In this document: positions 43,621-53,350 of the stretch, in pieces
Position numbering within the stretch: position 1 is the stretch's first letter
Layout of the letters: every line of letters begins with the position of its first letter
Assembly: GCF_937871615.1 (NCBI RefSeq)
Contig: NZ_CALMPA010000045.1
Location: 124,001 to 188,000, forward strand
Direction: 5' to 3'
DNA length: 64,000 bases
Source of the DNA: an uncultured Sphingomonas sp.
GTDB lineage: Bacteria > Pseudomonadota > Alphaproteobacteria > Sphingomonadales > Sphingomonadaceae
The notes under the pieces: model-generated
The model's database searches: none
Seen by the model: only the letters and a program-made list of their open reading frames with translations
What the model was told of the DNA's origin: nothing
Position numbers and translations under genes: made by a program

Positions 43621-44905
43621 CGAGCTGAAGGTCGCCGTTCTCGGGCTTGGCTATATCGGCCTGCCGACAGCGGCGGTGATCGCGCGGACTGGCGCCAAGG
43701 TGATCGGGATCGACGTGGATCGCTCTGTCGTCGAGACGGTCAATTCCGGCCATGTACATATCGAGGAGGTCGATCTCGACGGGCTGGTTTCCGGCGTGGT
43801 GGCGCGCGGAAACCTGCGTGCTTCACTGAAAATCGAGCCTGCCGACGTGTTCGTCATCGCCGTCCCCACCCCGTTCGCGGCCAATCACGCGCCCGATATC
43901 GCCTATGTGCTGAAAGCGGCGACCAATATCGCCGGCGTGTTGAAGGCGGGCGACACGGTGATTCTCGAATCGACCTCGCCGGTCGGAACGACGGAGCAGG
44001 TCCGCGATCTGCTGGCCCGGCTCCGCCCCGATCTGAAAGTGCCCGGCATGTCGGCGGAGGCAGCCGATATCGCCATCGCTTATTGCCCGGAACGCGTGCT
44101 GCCCGGCCGCATACTGGTCGAACTGATCGACAATGATCGCGTGATCGGCGGGATAACCCCGCGTTGCGCGCGCAAGGCGCTGGCCTTTTACCGCCGCTTC
44201 GTGCGCGGCGCCTGCGTCACCACCAACGCGCGCGCGGCGGAGATGACCAAACTCACCGAAAACGCCTTCCGCGACGTGAATATCGCCTTCGCCAACGAAC
44301 TGAGCATCGTCGCGGAGAAGATGGGTGTGGACGTGTGGGAGGTGATCCGCCTCGCGAACCGGCATCCGCGCGTCAATATCCTCCAGCCCGGCCCCGGCGT
44401 TGGCGGGCATTGTATCGCGGTCGATCCGTGGTTTCTCGTCCATGCCGACCCTGAGAACACGCCGCTGATCCGCACCGCGCGCGAAGTGAATGACGGCAAG
44501 ACCGATTGGGTGATCGCCCGCGCCACCGAATTGCTGGACGCGGTGCCGGGGATGCCGGTCGCCTGCCTTGGCCTCGCCTTCAAACCCAATATCGACGATT
44601 TCCGCGAGAGCCCGGCGCTGAAGGTGACAGAGGCGCTCGCCGCGCGCTTCGGATCGCGCATCGCGGTGGTGGAGCCTTATGCGAACAGCCTGCCCGCCCC
44701 GCTCGCGAAGGCGGGCGCGCGGCTGGTGGATATCGACAGCGCGATCGCGGATTGCCCGATCATGATCGTGCTGGTCGATCATGACATCTTCCGCTCGGTG
44801 CCGATCGAGGAGCGCGCGGGCAAGCATGTGCTGGATACGCGCGGCATCTGGGGCGACATGAACCTCGCGCAATTCGCGCCGGGCCAGCAACGCCGCGCCG
44901 CCTGA
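43607..44905 (+). CDS. wecC: UDP-N-acetyl-D-mannosamine dehydrogenase
   Basis: A 432-residue nucleotide-sugar dehydrogenase. VAVLGLGYIGLPTAAVIA is the NAD site. The active-site Cys is in GVGGHCIAVDPWF, and LTENAFRDVNIAFANEL and GLAFKPNIDDFRESPA are typical. It oxidises UDP-ManNAc to UDP-ManNAcA. The start at ATG 43607 lies inside the end of wecB (14-bp overlap), with GGGG about 10 nt before it; TTG at 43601 is a weaker option. Together with wecB it supplies a sugar for capsule or enterobacterial-common-antigen-like glycan. Confidence 0.93.
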   Translation: MVPDNELKVAVLGLGYIGLPTAAVIARTGAKVIGIDVDRSVVETVNSGHVHIEEVDLDGLVSGVVARGNLRASLKIEPADVFVIAVPTPFAANHAPDIAYVLKAATNIAGVLKAGDTVILESTSPVGTTEQVRDLLARLRPDLKVPGMSAEAADIAIAYCPERVLPGRILVELIDNDRVIGGITPRCARKALAFYRRFVRGACVTTNARAAEMTKLTENAFRDVNIAFANELSIVAEKMGVDVWEVIRLANRHPRVNILQPGPGVGGHCIAVDPWFLVHADPENTPLIRTAREVNDGKTDWVIARATELLDAVPGMPVACLGLAFKPNIDDFRESPALKVTEALAARFGSRIAVVEPYANSLPAPLAKAGARLVDIDSAIADCPIMIVLVDHDIFRSVPIEERAGKHVLDTRGIWGDMNLAQFAPGQQRRAA

Positions 44906-45018
44906 CGGGGCACGCCGCGCCGCATAAACGCGATCGAACGACGTTGGCGCCTGCCGGATCGGCTTGAGCCTTGGCGCGAGCGGCGTATAGCGGCGATCAT
45001 CCCTATCGCAGTATCCCC

Positions 45019-45798
45019 ATGGTTCTTCGCCTTTTTCGTAAAGCCAGTCCCTCCCCCGCCCCGGAGCCGCCACGCTTGCCGGCCGGGGTTCGTGTCTATG
45101 CGATCGGGGATATCCATGGGCGGCTCGATTGCCTGAACGAACTGCTCGACGCGATCGAGCGGGACAGCACGGATTTTGCCGGCGAGGCGCGGTTGATCTT
45201 CCTGGGCGATCTGATTGATCGCGGCCCGGAATCGCGCGGCGTGGTGGATCGCGCCATCGCGCTTGCCGCATCGAGCCGGCGATGCGATTTCATCAAGGGC
45301 AATCACGAGGAATTGCTGCTCCACGCCGCCAAGGGCGATCGCAGTGCGCTATCGGTGTTCCACCGCGCGGGCGGCCGCGAAACCATGCTAAGCTACGGCG
45401 CCGACCCGGACGAATATGATGCGTGCGATTTCGCGCAACTCGCCGAATTGATCGCGCGGCTCGTGCCCGCCGAGCATCTCGCCTTCCTCGATTCGTTCAG
45501 CCGGGGCGTGGCGCTGGGCGATTATCGCTTCGTCCATGCGGGAATGCGTCCTGGCGTGCCGTTCGAGGAGCAGAAGGATTCGGATCTGCGCTGGATCCGC
45601 CGCGAATTCCTGTCCCACGACGGCAGCTTCGACGGCATGGTGGTCCACGGCCACACGATCAGCGAGGCGCCGGAATTCCGCCACAACCGGATCGGAATAG
45701 ATACCGGCGCTTTTGCCAGCGGCAGGCTCACCGCGCTGGTGCTCGAAGGGCAGGAGCAACGGACACTCGAATCGCGCGTGGCCATCGCCGCACATTGA
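45019..45798 (+). CDS. Metallophosphoesterase (PPP-family serine/threonine phosphatase-like)
   Basis: A 259-residue phosphatase with all core metal motifs: YAIGDIHGRLD (GDxHG), FLGDLIDRGPESRG (GDxxDRG), FIKGNHEELLL (GNHE) and, later, VVHGHTIS (GH). This set matches the bacteriophage-lambda/diadenosine tetraphosphatase-like group of PPP enzymes. The start at ATG 45019 trims an upstream extension without homology features. The target is unknown. A stem-loop follows. Confidence 0.9.
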   Translation: MVLRLFRKASPSPAPEPPRLPAGVRVYAIGDIHGRLDCLNELLDAIERDSTDFAGEARLIFLGDLIDRGPESRGVVDRAIALAASSRRCDFIKGNHEELLLHAAKGDRSALSVFHRAGGRETMLSYGADPDEYDACDFAQLAELIARLVPAEHLAFLDSFSRGVALGDYRFVHAGMRPGVPFEEQKDSDLRWIRREFLSHDGSFDGMVVHGHTISEAPEFRHNRIGIDTGAFASGRLTALVLEGQEQRTLESRVAIAAH

Positions 45799-45850
45799 TT
45801 TCGCAAGGCACTCGCGAGTCGCATCGGATCGCACGGTTCACCAAATGACG

Positions 45851-45883
45851 AAGGGGAGGCCCGCGCTACGCGAACCTCCCCTT
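45851..45883. terminator. Stem-loop between convergent phosphatase and FKBP genes
   Basis: AAGGGGAGG and CCTCCCCTT form a perfect 9-bp stem around a loop that contains a second small CGCG/CGCG pairing. It lies between two convergent stops and can serve both strands. Confidence 0.7.
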
Positions 45884-45907
45884 GGCGAAAACAATCAGGA
45901 CTGGCGC

Positions 45908-46471
45908 TTACTGATGCGCTTCACCGCCCTGCGGAGGCGGAGGAGCGCCCGGCGCGCCGCCCATCTGCTGCTGCATCTGCATCTGGCGCAGCACCGCCTC
46001 GGGCAGGAAATCAATCAGGTCGACATCGAACACCAGCACCGAATTGGCGGGGATCGGGCCGGTCGCCTTGTCGCCATAACCGAGCGACGGCTTGATCCAG
46101 AAGCGATATTTGGCGCCCTTCGACATCAGCTTCAGCCCTTCGCTGAAGCCCGGCACAACGCCCGTCACCGGAAACGGCGTCGGCTGCTGTGACTTGTCGA
46201 AGGTGGTGCCGTTGAGCAGCTTCCCCTCGTAATTCACCAGCACGACATCCGTGTCGGTCGGCTTGGCGCCGGTGCCCGGCGTCAGCACCTGATATTGCAG
46301 GCCCGACGCGGTGGTCTCGACGCCCTTCTGGCGTGCATTGCGTGCCAGGAAGTCATCCCCCTGGAAAGCAAGCGCGGTCGCCGCGACCAGCGCGGCGACG
46401 ATGCCGAGCACCAGCCACACCACATAGCTGCGCTTGACGGGCGGAATCGGGACGGCGGTGACGGTCGACAT
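45908..46471 (-). CDS. FKBP-type peptidyl-prolyl isomerase, membrane anchored
   Basis: A 187-residue protein. One N-terminal transmembrane helix (YVVWLVLGIVAALVAATALAF) precedes an FKBP domain (about 60-160), seen in GLQYQVLTPGTGAKPTDTD, VPGFSEGLKLM and GYGDKATGPIPANSVLVFDV. A Gln/Met- and Pro-rich tail follows. It accelerates folding at proline bonds, probably facing the periplasm. It lies 100 bp downstream of rpsU on the same strand. Confidence 0.92.
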   Translation of the reverse strand: MSTVTAVPIPPVKRSYVVWLVLGIVAALVAATALAFQGDDFLARNARQKGVETTASGLQYQVLTPGTGAKPTDTDVVLVNYEGKLLNGTTFDKSQQPTPFPVTGVVPGFSEGLKLMSKGAKYRFWIKPSLGYGDKATGPIPANSVLVFDVDLIDFLPEAVLRQMQMQQQMGGAPGAPPPPQGGEAHQ

Positions 46472-46570
46472 GAAAACCCTCAGGCATGAAGCGGGGCCGT
46501 GCCGGGCACGCCCCCGTCGCGATTCGGAAAAATCAGCGCCGAGCCGATAACGGACGGCGCCGAAATCAAC

Positions 46571-46777
46571 TTACCGTGCGCCGTCGCGCTCAGCGCGCTT
46601 GCGCTCCAGCTTGCGCGCGCGACGGACGGCGGCGGCACGCTCACGCGCGCGCTTTTCCGACGGCTTTTCATAATGCCGGCGCAGCTTCATCTCGCGATAG
46701 ACGCCCTCACGCTGCAGCTTCTTCTTGAGCGCCCGCAGCGCCTGATCGACGTTATTGTCGCGAACGATGATTTGCAT
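46571..46777 (-). CDS. rpsU: 30S ribosomal protein S21
   Basis: A 68-residue basic protein: [20 protein letters not shown], then [20 protein letters not shown]. This is full-length bacterial S21, needed for initiation on the 30S subunit. The frame is open upstream to 46984, but the ATG at 46775-46777 is the family start. Confidence 0.95.
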   Translation of the reverse strand: MQIIVRDNNVDQALRALKKKLQREGVYREMKLRRHYEKPSEKRARERAAAVRRARKLERKRAERDGAR

Positions 46778-47005
46778 AAACCCGCACTTCTCCGAATTCG
46801 TTGGCATACGCCAAATAGCCAAGCCGGCGTCGAACATGGTTCGCGCCGTGAACGGTGGCCCACTATCAGCGCGGCGCCACGAAGGCAAGTTGAACGGCGG
46901 GATATTGCCGCCGCCTGTTGCGCCTTCGCCACCGGCGGCGCGCGATCGCCCGAATATTACAATGCTGAAACCTTGGCGAGACACGGCTCGCCTAATCGTC
47001 AGCTC

Positions 47006-47740
47006 ATGCTAAATGCCGCCGCCGAGATGGATCTGGAAACCCGCCTGCTGATCGTTGACGACGATCCCGGCATCCGCGAGCTTGTCGCCGGGTTTCTGAC
47101 TTCGCATGGCTATGTCGTCGACACCGCCGCGGACGGCACGGAAATGCGCCGGCTGCTCGCCGCCAAAGGCTATGCGTTGATCGTGCTCGACGTGATGATG
47201 CCGGGCGAGGACGGCCTTTCCATCCTGCGCTCGCTCGATCGCAACGACTCGCCGGCGGTAATCATCCTGTCGGTGATCGGCGAGGAGATCGACCGGATCG
47301 TCGGGCTGGAAATGGGCGCCGACGATTATGTCGCGAAGCCCGCCAACCCGCGCGAACTGCTCGCGCGCATCCGATCGGTGCTGCGCCGCAATCAGGGCGG
47401 CGCGCGGACGGTGCCCGGCGAGCGCGCGCACCTGCGCTTCGCCGGCTGGCGACTCGATCCGGTAGGGCGGCAATTGATCGACCCGGAAGATGTCGTCATA
47501 AACCTTTCGGATGGCGAATTCCGCCTGTTGCTCGCCTTCGTCGAACATCCCCGGCGCGTGCTGACGCGGGATCAATTGCTCGATCTCTCGCGCGGGGTGA
47601 ACGCGGAACATTTCGATCGCGCGATCGACGTGCAGATCAGCCGGCTGCGGCGCAAGCTCTCGCGCGATGACGACGACGAACTGATCCGCACCGTGCGCAA
47701 CGAAGGCTATATGTTCACGGTCGATGTCGAGCCTCGCTGA
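47006..47740 (+). CDS. OmpR-family response regulator
   Basis: A 244-residue two-domain regulator. The receiver has the acidic pocket IVDDDPG (D18-D20), the phosphoacceptor D62 in [10 protein letters not shown], and K111 in [11 protein letters not shown] winged-helix DNA-binding domain covers about 140-235, with LLDLSRG and the C-terminal [11 protein letters not shown] start at ATG 47027 is also possible. Its end overlaps the histidine kinase start by 17 bp, so the two form a pair. The gene set it controls is not evident. Confidence 0.93.
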   Translation: MLNAAAEMDLETRLLIVDDDPGIRELVAGFLTSHGYVVDTAADGTEMRRLLAAKGYALIVLDVMMPGEDGLSILRSLDRNDSPAVIILSVIGEEIDRIVGLEMGADDYVAKPANPRELLARIRSVLRRNQGGARTVPGERAHLRFAGWRLDPVGRQLIDPEDVVINLSDGEFRLLLAFVEHPRRVLTRDQLLDLSRGVNAEHFDRAIDVQISRLRRKLSRDDDDELIRTVRNEGYMFTVDVEPR

Positions 47741-49016
47741 GCGCCGCCGGGTGCGCTCGATCGCCGCGCCCATCGTCGTCCTGGTGCTCGGCGCGGTGAT
47801 GCTGACGGCGGTGGTGCTGTTCGCGGTCACCTTCAACGGGCCGCCGCCGAAGGATCCGCCGCGCGGCATCGCCAGCATCGCTTTCGCCCTGCGTACCGGG
47901 CGCCAGCCGGGTGATCCCGGCCTGCCGCTGCGCATCTACACCGCCGATCGCGCGCCGATCCCGATGGGGCCGCAGCATCTGGACGCGGATGCCGCCCGGC
48001 GCCTCTCCCACGCGCTGCACGTGCCGCAGGAGGATGTCGTGGCGCTGATCGTGCGCACGCCGCGCGGCATCCCCAGCGCGTTCGTCGGCGGCTTCGCCTT
48101 TGGCTGGCGCACGCCTGGCGGCTGGCGGATCGTGGAAGGGCGGCCCGGCCCGCGCTTCAGCAACTGGCACAGCCGCACATTGGTGGCGATGTCGATCACG
48201 GTGCTGTTGCTGTCGATTCCGGCATGGTGGATCGCGCGCGTCATCTCCGGGCCGCTCCGCCGCCTCGCCAATGCCGCCGATCAGGCCCGCGCGGGCGCCG
48301 CGCCGCCAGTGTTTCCCGCGGGCGGCCCGGCGGAGGTACGCGCGTTGACCACCGCCGTCGCCGACATGCACGATCGCCTCGCGCACCACGCCGAACAGCG
48401 CACCGCGATGCTGGCGGCGATCGCGCATGACATGGGCACGCCGCTGTCGCGCCTCGCCTTCTGGATAGAGCAACTGCCGGACACTGCGCGCGATCGCGCA
48501 TCCGCCGATATCGACGAAATGCGCGCGATGATCTCCGATACATTGGGCTTCGCGCGCGATGAAGCCGGGGAGCGCGACGCAACCCTCGTCGAACTGGGCA
48601 GCCTGCTGGACAGCGTGGTGGAGGATATGAGCATCGGCGGCGCGGCAGTCTCGCTTTCGCCGGGGCCGCGCGCGGTGGTGCGCGGCGATCCGCGCGCGCT
48701 GCGCCGGGTGTTCGCGAACCTGATCGGCAACGCGATTCGCTATGGCGGCACCGCGCGGCTGAACTGGGCGGTGGCGGATGCGGCGGCGACCATCCACATC
48801 GAGGATGACGGCCCCGGCATAGATCCCGCGCAGGCCGAGCGACTGTTCGATCCGTTCGTGCGCGGCGATCCATCCCGCAACCGGGCGACCGGCGGCACCG
48901 GATTGGGGCTGGCGATCGCCCGCGCGATCGTCATCCGGCACGAGGGCCATGTCTCGCTCGCCAATCGCGAATGCGGCGGCGCGATCGCGACCGTAACGCT
49001 GCCGCTCGCGCGCTGA
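47724..49016 (+). CDS. Sensor histidine kinase partner of the response regulator
   Basis: A 430-residue inner-membrane kinase. TM1 is at 14-36 and TM2 at about 153-172, with a periplasmic sensor loop of about 115 residues between them. A HAMP segment follows, then HisKA with the phosphoacceptor H235 in AIAHDMGTP, and an HATPase domain with NLIGNAIRYGG, DDGPGID and GTGLGLAIA. The H-box has Gly where Arg is usual (HDxRTP). It is translationally coupled with the preceding OmpR-type regulator. Confidence 0.93.
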   Translation: MSSLAERRRVRSIAAPIVVLVLGAVMLTAVVLFAVTFNGPPPKDPPRGIASIAFALRTGRQPGDPGLPLRIYTADRAPIPMGPQHLDADAARRLSHALHVPQEDVVALIVRTPRGIPSAFVGGFAFGWRTPGGWRIVEGRPGPRFSNWHSRTLVAMSITVLLLSIPAWWIARVISGPLRRLANAADQARAGAAPPVFPAGGPAEVRALTTAVADMHDRLAHHAEQRTAMLAAIAHDMGTPLSRLAFWIEQLPDTARDRASADIDEMRAMISDTLGFARDEAGERDATLVELGSLLDSVVEDMSIGGAAVSLSPGPRAVVRGDPRALRRVFANLIGNAIRYGGTARLNWAVADAAATIHIEDDGPGIDPAQAERLFDPFVRGDPSRNRATGGTGLGLAIARAIVIRHEGHVSLANRECGGAIATVTLPLAR

Positions 49017-49138
49017 AACGCGCTGAAACATTTCGACGGTCCACTGAAATATGCCGGTGATATCGCCGCCCGAATAAGCCGGCGACAGCTTCCGGCGGTT
49101 TCCGCCACCACGAACGGCATGGCGCTCGCGCCACGCCC

Positions 49139-49171
49139 GCCCCCGCCAGACTCCCGGCTGGCGGGGGCTTT
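49139..49171 (+). terminator. Intrinsic terminator-like stem before cysS
   Basis: GCCCCCGCCAG and CTGGCGGGGGC form a perfect 11-bp stem with an 8-nt loop, followed by TTTGATT. It closes the two-component operon and lies only 24 bp before the cysS start. Confidence 0.8.
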
Positions 49172-49194
49172 GATTGCCCGCTAGGAGTGCCGCC

Positions 49195-50625
49195 ATGCAT
49201 GGCGCCCCCCTCTCCCTGTACAACAGCCTCACCCGCAATCTTGAGGCGTTCGCGCCGATCGCCGCGCCGCAGGTGGGCGTCTATTCGTGCGGGCCGACCG
49301 TTTACAATTACGCCCATGTCGGCAATCTGCGCGCCTATGTCTTCACCGACACGCTGGCGCGCGCGCTGCGCTGGAAAGGCTATGCCCTCACCCATATCAT
49401 CAACATCACCGATGTCGGCCACCTGACATCGGACGCGGACGCCGGCGATGACAAGATGGAGGCGGCGGCGAAGAAATCCGGGCAGGATATCTGGGCGATC
49501 GCCGCGCATTATACGCAGGCGTTCAAGCAGAATCTGCGTGATCTCAATATCGGCGATCCGACGCGCTTTCCGCTCGCCACCGATCATATCGCCGAGATGA
49601 TCGACTTCGCGAAGGCGATCGAGGCGAAGCATTGTTATCTACTTGAGAGCGGGCTTTATTTCGACGTTTCCACCGTGCCGGAATATGGCCGTCTCGCGCG
49701 CGCGCGCGATGACGAGGGCGAAGGGCGGATTGATCCCGTCTCCGGCAAGCGCCACCCGCAGGATTTCGCGATCTGGCGCACCTCCCCGCCGGGCGAGAAC
49801 CGCCAGATGGAATGGGATTCGCCCTGGGGGCGCGGCGCGCCGGGCTGGCATCTCGAATGCTCGGTGATGAGCAAGAAATATCTCGGGGGCCAGTTCGATA
49901 TCCATACCGGCGGGATCGACCATCGCGAGATTCATCATCCCAACGAGATCGCGCAGAATCAGGCGCATTGCGATTGCGCGGACACCGGCGCGAACATGTG
50001 GATGCACAACAATTTCCTCGTCGAGCGCGCGGGCAAGATGAGCAAATCGTCGGGCGAGTTCCTGACGCTCGCCGCGCTCGTCGATCGCGGATTCCATCCG
50101 CTGGCCTATCGGATGCTGTGCCTTCAGGCGCATTATCGCAGCGAACTGGAATTTTCGTGGGAGAATCTGGCCGCCGCGCAGGTGCGCTTGAAGCGGCTGG
50201 TGCAGGCGGTGGAGGGGCTGCGCGCGCGCCCGGCGGCGCCATCCGCGCAAACGGCGGACGGCTATCGCGAGCAGCTCGACGCGGCCTTGTCGGACGATCT
50301 CAATACGCCCAAGGCGCTGCCGGTGCTCGATGCGATGCTCGCCGATCGCAGGATCGCCCCGCAAGAACGGCTGCTGGCGCTGGCCGATTTCGATGCGCTG
50401 CTCGGGCTCGACCTCTCCCGCCTGCGCCGCGAGGATCTGCGCGTTCGCCCGGCGAGCGCGACGATCGACGAACCCGCCATCGCCGCCCGCCTCGCCGAGC
50501 GGCGTGAGGCGCGCGCGGCAAAGGATTTCGCGCGCTCCGACGCGATCCGCGACGAACTGATCGCAGCCGGGGTGGAAGTGATGGATGGCGACGCGCTGGC
50601 ATGGGACTGGCGGGTGACCGTCTGA
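49195..50625 (+). CDS. cysS: Cysteinyl-tRNA synthetase
   Basis: A 476-residue class I synthetase. CGPTVYNYAHVGNLR carries the zinc Cys and the HIGH-type motif; GKMSKSSGEFL is the KMSKS motif; HTGGIDHREIHHPNE and WHLECSVMSKKYLG give further zinc and active-site residues. AGGAG lies 9 nt before the ATG at 49195, so the upstream TTG at 49174 is not favoured. A peptidase gene follows. Confidence 0.96.
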   Translation: MHGAPLSLYNSLTRNLEAFAPIAAPQVGVYSCGPTVYNYAHVGNLRAYVFTDTLARALRWKGYALTHIINITDVGHLTSDADAGDDKMEAAAKKSGQDIWAIAAHYTQAFKQNLRDLNIGDPTRFPLATDHIAEMIDFAKAIEAKHCYLLESGLYFDVSTVPEYGRLARARDDEGEGRIDPVSGKRHPQDFAIWRTSPPGENRQMEWDSPWGRGAPGWHLECSVMSKKYLGGQFDIHTGGIDHREIHHPNEIAQNQAHCDCADTGANMWMHNNFLVERAGKMSKSSGEFLTLAALVDRGFHPLAYRMLCLQAHYRSELEFSWENLAAAQVRLKRLVQAVEGLRARPAAPSAQTADGYREQLDAALSDDLNTPKALPVLDAMLADRRIAPQERLLALADFDALLGLDLSRLRREDLRVRPASATIDEPAIAARLAERREARAAKDFARSDAIRDELIAAGVEVMDGDALAWDWRVTV

Positions 50626-50639
50626 CGCGGGGCGCAATC

Positions 50640-51332
50640 GTGGATTCCGAGCGGGTCAGGCTAGAACGGCTTCTGGATGCCGAGCACAAGGCGTTCGCGT
50701 TGCTCGGGCTCATCGAAACATCGGGCATCGTCGCCGCCGGACGAACCGAGCGCGCGGTCGAGCAGGATATCTACGCGCTGGCACAACGCGAATTCGGCGT
50801 CGAGAAGCATTGGCACAAGCGGATCGCGCGCGCCGGCATCAACACGCTGTGCGTCGCCGGGGATAATCCGCCGGTCCGCACGATCGCGCCGGACGATATC
50901 GTCTATCTCGATCTCGGCCCGGTGTTCGAAGAATGGGAGGCGGATGTCGGGCGCAGCTACGCGATCGGCGCCGATCCCCGAAAACATGCGCTGTGCCGCG
51001 AATTGCCGATACAATTCAAGAAGGTGCGCGAACGCTTCCTGCGCGATCCGGATATCAGCGGCACGGCGCTTTATGATTATGCCTGCCGATCCGCCGAGGA
51101 AGCGGGGTGGCGGTTTGGCGGGCGCATCGCCGGGCATGTCGTCGGCGAATTTCCGCACGTGCGGATGCCGGGGCCGAAGGAGCGCAATCGTATCGCGCCC
51201 GGCAATCCCGAGCCGCTGCGCGCGCCCGATCTGGAAGGGCGGCGGCGCTACTGGATTCTGGAAATCCACCTCATCGACCACGCCAATCAGTTCGGGGGTT
51301 TTTACGAGCGGCTGCTGCTCGACAATCCCTGA
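50640..51332 (+). CDS. M24-family metallopeptidase (aminopeptidase P-like)
   Basis: A 230-residue pita-bread-fold protein. Metal ligands can be matched: two aspartates in YLDLGPVFEEWEADVGRSY, a histidine in GRIAGHVVGEFPH, and glutamates in ILEIHL and FYERLL. It lacks the N-terminal domain of full prolidases, so it is a compact variant. The start is probably the GTG at 50640, 14 bp after the cysS stop; an ATG at 50601 would overlap cysS. The substrate is unknown. Confidence 0.85.
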   Translation: MDSERVRLERLLDAEHKAFALLGLIETSGIVAAGRTERAVEQDIYALAQREFGVEKHWHKRIARAGINTLCVAGDNPPVRTIAPDDIVYLDLGPVFEEWEADVGRSYAIGADPRKHALCRELPIQFKKVRERFLRDPDISGTALYDYACRSAEEAGWRFGGRIAGHVVGEFPHVRMPGPKERNRIAPGNPEPLRAPDLEGRRRYWILEIHLIDHANQFGGFYERLLLDNP

Positions 51333-52307
51333 TTATCGTATCGGCCGATCGCGCTCCACCACCAGCGCGGGAATCGACGGTCGCGCCGGTTCCCCCGCCA
51401 GCGTCGCGGCTTCCGCCTCCATCGCCGCCGCCCGCGTCTTGGTTGCCGGGTGGGTGCGGCTGCGGAACAGGCCACCGTCGATATCGCCGCCGTGCGCGCG
51501 CCAGAAGCGCGCCGCCGATGCCGGATCATAGCCGGCGTTATAGAGCAGATGGACGCTCAGCCGATCCGCCTCATCCTCGGCGCGTTGCGACAGACGCGCG
51601 TTGCGACCGAGTTCGCCGAACAGCCCCCCCTTCACCCCCGCCGCCTCCAGCCGCGCGCGATGCTTCAGGACGATATGCGCCAGTTCGTGCGCCGCGATCA
51701 CCGCCACCTCATCATCACGATAGCGTTCGAAGAAGCGCACCCCCAATTGCACCACCTTGCCATCCGACTGGGCGGTCATCGCCGGGCCGAGCACCACCTC
51801 GAACGTCGCCGCGCACCCCGCCACGCCGGCGACATCCACCGTCCGCCCGGCACCGCCGCGAACCACATCGAGCCGCACCCGCATCCCGCCCCGCGCGATC
51901 GCCGCCAGCACGGCATCGCGATCCGCGACCGATGACGGCGCGCCCACCGAAGCGACGTTCGTGCCATCCACCGCGACAATCCCGTCGTTCGGCTGGAGAC
52001 CGGCGCGCGCGGCGGGCGACCCGGCCACCACCGCCTCCACCGCCACCGGCGTGGCGAAGCCGAACGCCTGCCGCGCCGCCGCTTCGCTCGCCCGATCATA
52101 TTGCGCGATCGCGTGGAACAGCGCGCCGGTTATCGGGGCCTGCCGATCGCACAATGCGGCATTGGCCGTAGCCAGCCGATAGCCGATCGTGCCGAGCCTC
52201 AGGTCGATCGCGCGCAACGCCTCAAGGCTGTCGACCGACAGGCCCGCCGGGGCGGCGGCGGTCAGCGCGATGGGCAGGAAGGCGGCGGCGACACGAAACT
52301 TGCTCAC
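51333..52307 (-). CDS. M48-family metallopeptidase with a PDZ domain
   Basis: A 324-residue exported protein. It has a signal peptide (AAAFLPIALTAAAPAG), a PDZ-like segment (VVAGSPAARAGLQPNDGIVA) at about residues 95-125, and a zinc peptidase domain with HELAH in VIAAHELAHIVLKHRARLEA and a downstream glutamate in EDEADRLSVHLLYNAG. This is a BepA-like or Oma1-like quality-control protease, probably periplasmic. It ends back to back with the M24 gene. Confidence 0.9.
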   Translation of the reverse strand: MSKFRVAAAFLPIALTAAAPAGLSVDSLEALRAIDLRLGTIGYRLATANAALCDRQAPITGALFHAIAQYDRASEAAARQAFGFATPVAVEAVVAGSPAARAGLQPNDGIVAVDGTNVASVGAPSSVADRDAVLAAIARGGMRVRLDVVRGGAGRTVDVAGVAGCAATFEVVLGPAMTAQSDGKVVQLGVRFFERYRDDEVAVIAAHELAHIVLKHRARLEAAGVKGGLFGELGRNARLSQRAEDEADRLSVHLLYNAGYDPASAARFWRAHGGDIDGGLFRSRTHPATKTRAAAMEAEAATLAGEPARPSIPALVVERDRPIR

Positions 52308-52354
52308 GATTTCAACGATAGGCGCAGACAGATCGAGACGCTATCGTCCATGCC

Positions 52355-53296
52355 ATGAAAGCAGTTTTGCCCGCGCTGGCCCGCCCGCTTCTCGAACCGC
52401 ATTTGCCGGCGGGCATCTCCGCTTCATGGTGGAAAAGCGTTGACGAGGCCAAGGCGATGATCGCCGATGCCGATATCGCCTGGGTGGATATGGAGAAGCC
52501 CGCGAACGTCGCGGAGACGATCCGCGCATCGGGATCGAACCTCAAATGGGTGTCGACCATCTACGCCGGGCTTGATGCCTTTCCGCTCGACGTGCTGCGC
52601 GCGCGGGGTGCGATCGTAACCAACGGCGTCGGGATCAACGCGCTGGCGGTGGCCGAATATGCGGTGATGGGCGTGCTGGTCGCGGCCAAACGCTACGATC
52701 AGATCGTCCGCGCCGCCGACGCCCAAAAGTGGCTGCTCGAAGCGCCAGGGATGACCGAATTGTTCGGGACGAAAGCGCTGATCGTCGGCCTCGGCGCGAT
52801 CGGGCGGCTGATCGGCGAACGGCTGACGGCGCTCGGCATCGAGGTGACGGGCGTGACGCGATCGGGGCGCGACGGCACGCTGACGCCGGATCAATGGCGC
52901 GATCGGCTGGGCGAGTTCGACTGGGTGGTGCTCGCCGCTCCCTCCACCCCGGATACCAAGGCATTGATCGGCACGAGCGAATTGGCCGCGATGAAGAACA
53001 ATGCCTGGATCATCAACATCGCGCGCGGCGACATGATCGACGACGATGCGCTGCTCGCCGCACTCCACGGCGGCACGATCGGCGGCGCCTTCCTCGATCC
53101 GACCAACCCGGAGCCGCTGCCCCCCGGCCACCCATTATGGTCCGCGCCGAACTGCATGATTACGATGCACCTTTCGGGGCGGAGCGGGCGCGCGAAAATG
53201 TTCCAGCGCGCCGCCGCGCTGTTCCTGCGCAACCTTTCCGCCTTCGCAGCCGGAACCGCGATGGAAAATGTCGCGGATCTGGACGCCGGATATTGA
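52355..53296 (+). CDS. D-2-hydroxyacid dehydrogenase
   Basis: A 313-residue NAD(P)-dependent enzyme of the D-isomer 2-hydroxyacid dehydrogenase family. ALIVGLGAIGRLIGERL is the Rossmann motif; the catalytic Arg is in INIARGDMID and the acid in DPTNPEPLPPGHPLW. The final region has H in MHLSGRSG. The substrate could be glyoxylate or pyruvate type and is not assignable. It precedes the rhamnose genes by 54 bp on the same strand. Confidence 0.87.
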   Translation: MKAVLPALARPLLEPHLPAGISASWWKSVDEAKAMIADADIAWVDMEKPANVAETIRASGSNLKWVSTIYAGLDAFPLDVLRARGAIVTNGVGINALAVAEYAVMGVLVAAKRYDQIVRAADAQKWLLEAPGMTELFGTKALIVGLGAIGRLIGERLTALGIEVTGVTRSGRDGTLTPDQWRDRLGEFDWVVLAAPSTPDTKALIGTSELAAMKNNAWIINIARGDMIDDDALLAALHGGTIGGAFLDPTNPEPLPPGHPLWSAPNCMITMHLSGRSGRAKMFQRAAALFLRNLSAFAAGTAMENVADLDAGY

Positions 53297-53350
53297 TCGC
53301 CCGCCGCGTCTTGATTGTCCGTAAACCATCGCGTGGCTATGCCCCGGTTG

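Noticed and set aside
49139-49194. T-box leader before cysS
   Set aside because: Only one GC-rich hairpin is present, too close to the start codon, without specifier loop or T-box sequence; it is better read as the terminator of the previous operon.
47715-49238. Minus-strand open frame of about 500 codons opposite the histidine kinase
   Set aside because: No recognisable motif and compositional bias of an antisense shadow; the kinase motifs on the plus strand explain the region.
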